A stretch of 6,847 nucleotides of DNA from Patescibacteria group bacterium (lineage in GTDB: Bacteria > Patescibacteriota > Microgenomatia > UBA1406 > GWC2-37-13), in the NCBI GenBank assembly GCA_943356515.1, contig CALRFM010000058.1:1-6847 (forward strand). Direction: 5' to 3'. The position numbers and the translations under genes were made by a program. Shown here piece after piece: positions 1 through 5,929 of the stretch. Position 1 is the stretch's first letter. Every line of letters begins with the position of its first letter. The notes under the pieces are model-generated. The model made no database searches. It saw only the letters and a list, made by a program, of their open reading frames with translations, and was not told where the DNA came from.

Positions 1-506
1 AAGACTTGGCTAAAAAAGGAAGTGAAGATGTTCTGGGCACAAGCGTATCAAAAGACGATGTGCTCCTTTCCTCACTTACATCTGCATCACTAGGGAAGAC
101 TACTTTTTCGGCTGAAGTGGGAGAAGAAGCGGAGCTCCTTACTTTGAAAGCAGAATCTGAAATAGAATTTTATAGTTTGAGTGATGGACTCTTTAAAAGA
201 GAACTTATTACTCTGCTTGAAAAAGAATTGAAAAATGGTTTTACCGTAGAAGGTAAAGGATTGGAGTACCGCATTGAAGATGTTGAAGTAGATGGCGATA
301 CTGCCTTTTTGAGTGTAGATACTAAAGCAAATAGTTTCAAAAAGATTGACACGAAAAAAATTCTGGGAGTTTCCACTGGTACTTCACAACAATCTCTTAT
401 ATCTAAGATTAAGTCATTATATGAAGTAGAAGACATCAAACTTTCTGGCATATTGTGGACGCCATTATTTGGCAAAAATATTACCATTGAAACAAAAATA
501 AAATAA
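1..506 (+). CDS. 3' end of a probable extracytoplasmic beta-rich surface protein (5'-truncated)
   Basis: The reading frame is open to the left edge (first complete codon at 3-5), so this is probably the C-terminal part of a longer protein. The TTG at 6-8 is only the first possible start, and any ribosome site would lie outside the window. About 167 residues are visible. There is a short low-complexity Ser/Thr/Lys stretch, then two alternating hydrophobic/charged segments of the kind seen in small beta or alpha/beta domains. The last part (LGVSTGTSQQSL, then VEDIKLSGILWTPLFGKNITIE) resembles a recurrent C-terminal module that I recall from large membrane-anchored surface proteins of Microgenomates-type bacteria; this is a resemblance and not a search result. 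No cysteine, transmembrane segment or LPXTG-like sorting signal occurs in the visible part. Its stop TAA touches the ATG of the sortase gene, so the two are very likely co-transcribed and translationally coupled. Function is unknown; a surface or cell-wall-associated role is inferred from context. Confidence 0.6.
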   Translation, partial: DLAKKGSEDVLGTSVSKDDVLLSSLTSASLGKTTFSAEVGEEAELLTLKAESEIEFYSLSDGLFKRELITLLEKELKNGFTVEGKGLEYRIEDVEVDGDTAFLSVDTKANSFKKIDTKKILGVSTGTSQQSLISKIKSLYEVEDIKLSGILWTPLFGKNITIETKIK

Positions 507-1253
507 ATGGCTCTTAAAATTTATGTCAAACATACTCCTTCACGCGTGCGCAAAGCTCTTCGCGGACTTTCCTATGTCATATTGATTGCTGGGTTGGGCA
601 TGTTGTTTTGGACCTTCTACCCTATGATCTCATTTGAGCTCTATGCTCGTCTCTTTTTAAAACGCATTGCAACATCTCCACTTCCAGAAGATAGCATAGT
701 GTCTTCATTGGAGTTTGCACAGTCCGTATATGCCGACACTGCATCTTATTCCAACAACCTCAGTGATTTTACACAGGCCAATATATGGTTTCCGACATCG
801 AATTTACCCACAGCTCAAAATGAAGTGAAACTCAAACACTACACACTGTCTATTCCTCGACTGAACCTATCTAACCTATCTGTCGAAGTAGGGGGAAACG
901 ATTTATCTACCACACTCATACATTATTTACCTACCTCATTGCCCGGTCAATATGGAAATGTTGCCATATTCGGCCACTCTACGCTTCCCCAACTTTACAA
1001 TGCAAAAGATTATAAAACCGTATTTACCTATTTGCCTCAAATGGAATTAGGAGACAAGATAACTGCGCAAGTAGAAGGGAATAAATATGAATATGAAGTG
1101 ACTGATATCTTTATAGTAGATCCAGATGAAGTGTCAGTACTAGAACAACAATTCAATGAATCATACCTCACGCTTATCACCTGTGTTCCTCCTGGAACCT
1201 ATTTACAACGACTCGTTGTCAAGGCGCGACTGGTGCGCGATTTACCGCTTTAA
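507..1253 (+). CDS. Membrane-anchored sortase family transpeptidase
   Basis: A 248-residue sortase. These enzymes cleave a sorting motif in a secreted protein and join the new C-terminus to an amine on the cell wall or on another protein, outside the membrane. The basic N-terminus (residues 1-19, many Lys/Arg) followed by a hydrophobic segment at about 21-42 predicts an uncleaved signal anchor with the catalytic part outside. The beta-barrel domain spans about 105-245. The catalytic triad is readable: His157 in FGHST, Cys226 in TLITC, and Arg235 in LQRLVV. The TLxTC-(P)-x-RLVV pattern is closest to the class D/E type; the subclass is uncertain. Residues 45-105 form a linker without recognisable features. 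The start ATG directly follows the TAA of the upstream gene (504-506), with no Shine-Dalgarno and no clear -10, which suggests stop-start reinitiation from the upstream transcript. The upstream surface protein may be a partner, but it shows no sorting signal. Confidence 0.9.
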   Translation: MALKIYVKHTPSRVRKALRGLSYVILIAGLGMLFWTFYPMISFELYARLFLKRIATSPLPEDSIVSSLEFAQSVYADTASYSNNLSDFTQANIWFPTSNLPTAQNEVKLKHYTLSIPRLNLSNLSVEVGGNDLSTTLIHYLPTSLPGQYGNVAIFGHSTLPQLYNAKDYKTVFTYLPQMELGDKITAQVEGNKYEYEVTDIFIVDPDEVSVLEQQFNESYLTLITCVPPGTYLQRLVVKARLVRDLPL

Positions 1254-1283
1254 ATTAGCCTATAGCTTTGTTAGAATAGGGCT
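1249..1283 (+). promoter_or_regulatory. Predicted leaderless promoter for the class A PBP gene
   Basis: A -10 hexamer TAGAAT (1272-1277) is preceded by TG at 1269-1270, giving the extended -10 form TGtTAGAAT. A weak -35, TTTAAA (1249-1254, four of six matches to TTGACA), lies 17 bases upstream and overlaps the sortase stop codon. Six bases separate the -10 from the ATG at 1284, so transcription would be expected to start at or next to the A of the ATG. No Shine-Dalgarno sequence is present. Promoter strength and the start point are inferred. Confidence 0.6.
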
Positions 1284-1284
1284 A
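1256..1284 (+). repeat. Imperfect inverted repeat over the PBP promoter
   Basis: TAGCCTAT (1256-1263) pairs with ATAGGGCTA (1276-1284), apart from one unpaired G at 1279, around a 12-base loop. It overlaps part of the -10 and reaches the first base of the PBP start codon. No T-run follows, so it is not a rho-independent terminator. It could be an operator or an RNA hairpin in read-through transcripts, or it could be chance, since the arms are short. Confidence 0.25.
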
Positions 1285-3446
1285 TGAATTTTCAAGTCGA
1301 ACAGGTTATTTTTTTTGTGCTTTATTATGTAATACTTTTTGCATTGTCTTTAGGTGAGTTTATTCATATCACCATCTTCCAATCGATAGTGAGCATATTG
1401 AGACTGTTAAGAAAGGCTCATATTTCTAGAACAATTCGATATATTATCGGCTTAATAACATCACTCTGGAAATTCATTCGAAGTAGATACTTTACTTTTT
1501 TTGTCTATGGCTTCACCACGTGTTTTACCTGCTTTGTTCTCTTTCAGATGTATTTGGTCATAGCAAGGCTCCCATCACCACGCTATATTGGCGAGATTAA
1601 CTTTGCTCAATCTACCCATCTGTATGATCGAAATGGAAAGTTATTATTTGAGATTTACAAAGATGTAAATAGAACTTCAATATCGCTTGACACCATTCCA
1701 AAATATCTTGCCCAGGCAACCATTGCAATTGAAGATAAAGATTTTTATAGCCATCAGGGTATTTCTGTGGTGGGCGGAGTGCTTCGAGCTTTAAAAGATA
1801 CTGCTATAACAAAGGAGCTTCAAGGTGGTTCTACCATAACGCAACAACTCGTCAAAACAGCACTTCTTACTCAAGACCGTACTATTGATCGTAAAGTAAA
1901 GGAAATGATTATTGCACTGTGGGCAGAGCAAATGTATAAAAAAGATGAAATTTTGGAAATGTATTTAAACCAGGTTTCTTATGGCGGAGAATCGTATGGA
2001 ATAGAACAGGCAGCACAAGTATATTTTGGCAAACCCGCCTCTGAGTTATTACTTAGCGAAGCGGCACTTCTTGCCGGAATGCCACGCGCGCCTTCCATCT
2101 ATTCCCCTTTTGTAAATCCAGAACTTGCACTCAAGCGCCGTAACCAGGTGTTGTATCAGATGAAAGAAGAGAGATACATATCAACCAAAGAATATACAGA
2201 AGCTTCAAGTACCCAGTTGAATGTCATTGCCCCAGAACACAACATTCGTGCACCTCATTTTGTTATGTATACCCGAGCATTACTTGAGGAAGAATATGGA
2301 ACCCAACAAGTACAAGAAGCAGGATTTCGCGTACAAACAACATTAGATTTAACTATACAAAAAGAAGCAGAACGCATATTGCAAGAAGAGGTCAGTAAGC
2401 TCTACCCACGTAATGTTTCAAACGGAGGAATAGTCGTCATGAATCCAAATACCGGTGAAATACTTGCCATGGTTGGGTCTGTAGATTACTTTGCCGATCC
2501 ATACGGTGCGTTCAATGTGACTACCGCACTGCGCCAGCCCGGATCTACCTTAAAACCAATGCTCTATGCTATGGCTTTGGAAAATGGTTTTACTGCAGCT
2601 TCACCAATGGATGATTCTCCCATTATTTTCCAGAATGCAGGAAGTGACCCGTATCGACCAGTAAACTATGATGGCAGATTCCATGGGCGCGTACCCATTC
2701 GCTTCGCACTTGCCAATTCATACAATATTCCTGCGGTGAAGGTATTAAATTCCCTCGGTGTACAGCCGTTTGTAGAATATGCAAAATCCTTAGGAATCGA
2801 TTCATGGAATGACTCATCTCGCTTTGGTTTGTCACTGAGTCTTGGTGGTGGAGAGGTGACGCTCATAGAATTAATGCAAGTATTTGGGGCACTTGCAAAT
2901 GGTGGATATAAAGTAGAACCAACCCCTATTCGTTCCATTACCGATTATCGAGAACGTACCGTTGAAGCATTAGATCCCAAACAACATTCAGTCATAGACC
3001 CTGGAGTGGCATTTATTATTTCAGACATATTGGCAGATAATAGTGCGCGGGTACAAGCCTTTGGTCCCAATAGCTCTCTTGTTTTTCCTAACTACCGTGT
3101 GTCTGCGAAGACGGGAACTACCAACGATTACAAAGATGGATGGACAGTAGGGTATACACCAGAGGTAGTAGTAGGAGTGTGGATCGGAAACAACGACAAT
3201 GCTCCTATGCAGGAGCTTGCTGGGTCAGTTGGTGCTGGACCTATATTTAATCGCATGATGACGTATCTCCTTACAGAATACGACATGCAAGGTGAACAAG
3301 TAATGCCATCAAACGTTGTAGCAAAGCCATGTTACGCCGATAAAATTGAGTATTTCATCTCTGGCACCGAAAAGAACTCATACTGCTACAAAACCATCAT
3401 AAAGCCCAATGTGCCTTCTCCAAAGCAAGAGGCAAAGGCAAACTGA
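1284..3446 (+). CDS. Bifunctional class A penicillin-binding protein (PBP1A family)
   Basis: A 720-residue enzyme that polymerises lipid II into glycan strands and cross-links the stem peptides, outside the cytoplasmic membrane. The glycosyltransferase 51 domain lies at about 112-290. Its catalytic Glu150 is in EDKDFYSHQG, followed by GGSTITQQLVK (181-191), RKVKEMIIALWAEQ (203-216) and EMYLNQVSYGG (225-235). The transpeptidase domain lies at about 380-665, with nucleophile Ser421 in STLK (421-424), SYN at 479-481 and KTGT at 609-612. All key residues are present, so both activities should be intact. The membrane anchor is at about 70-94. Ahead of it sits an unusual extension with two or three further hydrophobic stretches (about 7-40 and 51-63). 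The tail carries Cys683 and Cys701 around KIEYFISGTEK, possibly a disulfide. The ATG at 1284 is chosen because the extended -10 sits six bases upstream of it. The gene ends in TGA, the only TGA stop in the window. Confidence 0.95.
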   Translation: MNFQVEQVIFFVLYYVILFALSLGEFIHITIFQSIVSILRLLRKAHISRTIRYIIGLITSLWKFIRSRYFTFFVYGFTTCFTCFVLFQMYLVIARLPSPRYIGEINFAQSTHLYDRNGKLLFEIYKDVNRTSISLDTIPKYLAQATIAIEDKDFYSHQGISVVGGVLRALKDTAITKELQGGSTITQQLVKTALLTQDRTIDRKVKEMIIALWAEQMYKKDEILEMYLNQVSYGGESYGIEQAAQVYFGKPASELLLSEAALLAGMPRAPSIYSPFVNPELALKRRNQVLYQMKEERYISTKEYTEASSTQLNVIAPEHNIRAPHFVMYTRALLEEEYGTQQVQEAGFRVQTTLDLTIQKEAERILQEEVSKLYPRNVSNGGIVVMNPNTGEILAMVGSVDYFADPYGAFNVTTALRQPGSTLKPMLYAMALENGFTAASPMDDSPIIFQNAGSDPYRPVNYDGRFHGRVPIRFALANSYNIPAVKVLNSLGVQPFVEYAKSLGIDSWNDSSRFGLSLSLGGGEVTLIELMQVFGALANGGYKVEPTPIRSITDYRERTVEALDPKQHSVIDPGVAFIISDILADNSARVQAFGPNSSLVFPNYRVSAKTGTTNDYKDGWTVGYTPEVVVGVWIGNNDNAPMQELAGSVGAGPIFNRMMTYLLTEYDMQGEQVMPSNVVAKPCYADKIEYFISGTEKNSYCYKTIIKPNVPSPKQEAKAN

Positions 3447-3477
3447 TCTCTTTCATATTTCCTAGTATAATGAGCTT
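3443..3477 (+). promoter_or_regulatory. Predicted leaderless promoter for murL
   Basis: A perfect TATAAT (3466-3471) is followed by exactly six bases and then the ATG at 3478, the same geometry as in front of the PBP gene. The -35 is poor: CTGATC at 3443-3448, at 17-base spacing, matches only in its TGA core and overlaps the PBP stop codon. There is no Shine-Dalgarno in the 31-base gap. A transcript starting at the A of the ATG is inferred. Confidence 0.6.
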
Positions 3478-4725
3478 ATGTCACAATCTTTTACCTTTGA
3501 AGGGATAGATAATAATCTTAAAAATGGGAGTATCTCATTCACATACAGACTGTCTACAACGGGTAATTCTTACTTTTTTACTGAAACACTTACACTCCCC
3601 AAACCAGTTACTCGAGAAGTTCCAGAGCCAGTCTTATCGAGTATTCTGCAGATGCTTCACCTGATGCTTGGCATAAGTTATTGGAAGCTATACTGCCCGA
3701 AAGATATTATCATCAATAGATACACTCTCAAACCCTCTCAAGCATATTTCTTTAATACGCTTTATACGCAGGGACTGGGAGAGTTTTACTTTAAAAACAA
3801 CATCGATTTTCGAGGTTTAGTCTCATTTCCATCCGATACATCTCTTGAATCACGCCCTACTAAATTACGTCAAAATAAACGAAGTTTAGTGGGATTGGGT
3901 GGAGGAAAGGACTCCATTGTAGTAGCAGAGATGCTCAAATCTCAAAACAGAGCATTTGATACCTATGTTGTGGAGACGCAACACCACTATCCCCTTATCG
4001 ATACTATAAGTAGCAAATTGGGGAAGCAGACGCTTATGATAAAGCGTATGCTTGACCCGCAGCTTATGAAGTTGAGCAAACAGCCCGACACCTATAACGG
4101 CCATATTCCTATATCTGCTGTGTACGGGGCAATTGGCGTATTGTTATGTGTTGTGTATGATTACGCATCAGTACTTGTGGGAAATGAGCGTTCATCAAGC
4201 ATAGGTAATACAAATTATTTAGGTGAAGAAATAAATCATCAGTGGAGCAAATCTCAAACATTTGAAACATTATTCCAAACCTTTATCCACGACACAATAT
4301 CACCACAGCTTAATTATCTCTCACTCCTTCGACCATTGTCTGAAATGCAAATTATGGAGTTATTTATAAAGTCACCAGACTATTTATCATTATTTTCTAG
4401 CTGCAACAGAAATTTTTCTATCACTCATCAATTAACTCATTCAAAATGGTGTGGCGAGTGCCCAAAGTGTGCATTTGTATTTGCTCTGCTTGCGGCCTTT
4501 GTGTCAAAAGAAACGGCAATATCAACAGTTGGCAAGAATTTATTTGCGCAAAAATCACTCCTATCAACTTATCAAGAACTTTGGGGTGAAAAAGGAGTCA
4601 AACCATTTGAATGTGTTGGAACGCCAAAAGAGGTTACAGAAGCATTGTCACGAGCCCTTAATAAAGGAGAATATAAAGATGACGTTATAATGAAATACTT
4701 TTATGAATATATCAAATCTTCATAA
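3478..4725 (+). CDS. murL: UDP-N-acetyl-alpha-D-muramoyl-L-alanyl-L-glutamate epimerase (MurL)
   Basis: A 415-residue protein with the MurL motif series. In the family, known from Xanthomonas oryzae, MurL uses ATP to invert the terminal L-Glu of UDP-MurNAc-L-Ala-L-Glu to D-Glu in the cytoplasm. It acts with MurD2, which adds L-Glu, and so replaces glutamate racemase plus standard MurD. Visible motifs are: a PP-loop-like nucleotide site VGLGGGKDSIV (138-148), NGHIPISAVYG (207-217), GNERSSSIGN (235-244), EINHQWSKS (251-259), SLLRPLSEM (282-290), SSCNRNF (307-313) and WCGECPKCAFVF (324-335). The three cysteines at 325, 328 and 331, with Cys309, could bind metal; this is inferred. The PP-loop alone could suggest a QueC-type or tRNA-thiolation enzyme, but the whole motif set and the adjacent murD argue for MurL. 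It starts at the ATG just behind TATAAT, without a Shine-Dalgarno. Its 3' end overlaps murD by 23 bases. Confidence 0.9.
   Translation: MSQSFTFEGIDNNLKNGSISFTYRLSTTGNSYFFTETLTLPKPVTREVPEPVLSSILQMLHLMLGISYWKLYCPKDIIINRYTLKPSQAYFFNTLYTQGLGEFYFKNNIDFRGLVSFPSDTSLESRPTKLRQNKRSLVGLGGGKDSIVVAEMLKSQNRAFDTYVVETQHHYPLIDTISSKLGKQTLMIKRMLDPQLMKLSKQPDTYNGHIPISAVYGAIGVLLCVVYDYASVLVGNERSSSIGNTNYLGEEINHQWSKSQTFETLFQTFIHDTISPQLNYLSLLRPLSEMQIMELFIKSPDYLSLFSSCNRNFSITHQLTHSKWCGECPKCAFVFALLAAFVSKETAISTVGKNLFAQKSLLSTYQELWGEKGVKPFECVGTPKEVTEALSRALNKGEYKDDVIMKYFYEYIKSS
4663..4690 (+). promoter_or_regulatory. Shine-Dalgarno plus three-codon mini-ORF upstream of murD
   Basis: AAAGGAG (4663-4669) is the best Shine-Dalgarno-like match noticed at any gene junction here. 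It sits nine bases before an ATG at 4679 that encodes only Met-Thr-Leu and then stops at TAA (4688-4690), in the same frame as murD and 12 bases before the murD ATG. A ribosome loaded here could terminate and reinitiate at murD. Because the sequence also codes for the murL C-terminus, chance is possible. Confidence 0.3.
4686..4702 (+). promoter_or_regulatory. Possible internal promoter for murD within the murL 3' end
   Basis: A perfect TATAAT at 4686-4691 lies 11 bases before the murD ATG and would give a leader of about five bases. No recognisable -35 or extended -10 accompanies it. It falls inside murL coding sequence, so it is weaker evidence than the two promoters in the gaps between genes. 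Confidence 0.35.
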
Positions 4726-5929
4726 CAAACATATTCTTATTGCCGGATACGGTATTGAAGGAAGAGCAACCAAAACATTTCTCGAAACGTATGTGCCGAG
4801 TGCTCGCATCACCATCACCGACTCATCAGATGGAGCAGATTACCTTGTCAAACAAGCTGACTATGAGGTAGTGATAAAAACGCCTGGCATACCAGCAAGA
4901 GATATCACCGTTCCATATACCACTGCAACCAACATCTTTTTTGCCAATCTTCCAACAGGTGCTCAAACTATTGGCGTTACTGGTTCAAAAGGAAAAAGCA
5001 CCACCACATCACTCATCTATCATATTCTAAAAACTGGCGGAAAGCAGGTGAAACTGGTAGGAAATATCGGCACTCCCATGCTGAGTGCATTTGACCCGAC
5101 AGACGGTAACACAATCTATGCCATAGAGCTGTCAAGCTATCAACTTGCAGATATAACGTATTCGCCACACATAGCTGTTATTGTAAGTTTATTCCTCGAG
5201 CATATTCCCTATCATGGCACAGTGGAGAAGTATTATGAAGCAAAAAAGAACATTATAACGAATACTTCACCCGAAGATTATTACGTGTTTAATCCGTCAT
5301 ATCCACAACTTGCCAATTGGGCAACAGAATCAAAAGCTCAAGCGTTGCCTTATGCAACAGATATGCCTCACACAACATCTAAACTCATCGGCGGCCACAA
5401 CCAAGATAATCTACGCGCCGCATATACCGTGTCACAATTGTTTCATATTTCAGATGATGTATTCAAATCTGCCGTAGCATCATTTCAACCATTGCCTCAC
5501 CGACTCGAAACAGTAGGAACGTATCAGGGCATCACATTCATAGATGATGCTATATCTACTACGCCAGAATCTACCATTGCAGCACTTAATGCGATCCCAA
5601 ATGTTAGTACCATTTTTCTCGGTGGAGAAGATCGAGGGTATGATTTTTCCCAGCTTATCGATATGTTGTATGACAAGCATATTGAAAACATAGTAGTGTT
5701 CCCCGATTCTGGCAATAGAATCGCCGAAGAGTTACACACCAAGCATCCAGACATCCTTAATATAAAACATGTGCATGAGATGCAAGATGCAGTCAACTAT
5801 GCATTTGAACACACACCGTCTGGGTCGGTCTGTCTTTTATCATCTGCTTCACCAAGTTACAGTCTGTGGAAGAATTTTCAAGAAAAAGGTGATCAGTTCC
5901 AAACGTGTATTCGTACCCATGAAACATAA
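4703..5929 (+). CDS. murD2: MurD-family UDP-N-acetylmuramoyl-L-alanine--glutamate ligase, probably L-glutamate-adding (MurD2 type)
   Basis: A 408-residue cytoplasmic Mur ligase that joins glutamate to UDP-MurNAc-L-Ala using ATP; somewhat shorter than the usual 440-450. The N-terminal Rossmann-like domain starts at HILIAGYGIEG (10-20). The central ATP domain has the P-loop GVTGSKGKST (91-100), ELSSYQL (142-148), LEHIPYHG (165-172), the probable carbamylated Lys181, and GGHNQDN (230-236). The C-terminal domain has PHRLE (265-269), DDAISTTPES (281-290), GGEDRGYDFS (307-316) and LLSSASPS (378-385). Compared with E. coli MurD, the Lys of the usual NDSKATN motif is Ile284, and the D-Glu-contacting Lys348 is Arg311; Ser385 and Phe392 match Ser415 and Phe422. 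These changes, and murL directly upstream, favour L-Glu as substrate; that is inference. In-frame stops at 4688-4693 fix the start at 4703, overlapping murL by 23 bases. No Shine-Dalgarno lies at a usual distance from this start. Confidence 0.88.
   Translation: MNISNLHNKHILIAGYGIEGRATKTFLETYVPSARITITDSSDGADYLVKQADYEVVIKTPGIPARDITVPYTTATNIFFANLPTGAQTIGVTGSKGKSTTTSLIYHILKTGGKQVKLVGNIGTPMLSAFDPTDGNTIYAIELSSYQLADITYSPHIAVIVSLFLEHIPYHGTVEKYYEAKKNIITNTSPEDYYVFNPSYPQLANWATESKAQALPYATDMPHTTSKLIGGHNQDNLRAAYTVSQLFHISDDVFKSAVASFQPLPHRLETVGTYQGITFIDDAISTTPESTIAALNAIPNVSTIFLGGEDRGYDFSQLIDMLYDKHIENIVVFPDSGNRIAEELHTKHPDILNIKHVHEMQDAVNYAFEHTPSGSVCLLSSASPSYSLWKNFQEKGDQFQTCIRTHET

Noticed and set aside
6..8. 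TTG as the true start of the first gene
   Set aside because: The frame is open to the window edge and the protein looks like the interior of a longer surface protein, so truncation is more likely than a genuine start.
2623..2938. Minus-strand ORFs under the PBP gene, and similar ones under the other genes
   Set aside because: They overlap well-supported coding sequence, have atypical composition and no family motifs.
3444..3467. Alternative genetic code with TGA read as glycine (as in some CPR lineages)
   Set aside because: TGA occurs only once, as the PBP stop; no in-frame TGA lies inside any gene, and glycines are encoded by GGN. Reading through would add only a few residues before TAA.
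4451..4690. 79-codon + strand ORF inside murL
   Set aside because: It lies wholly within murL in another frame, has no recognisable protein features and is a shadow; only its last three codons matter, as the mini-ORF noted above.
3478..4725. The PP-loop-like GGGKDS motif as a QueC/ExsB or tRNA-thiolation enzyme
   Set aside because: Only the nucleotide motif fits those families. The later motifs (NERSSSIGN, LLRPLSEM, WCGECPKC) and the adjoining Mur ligase fit MurL much better.
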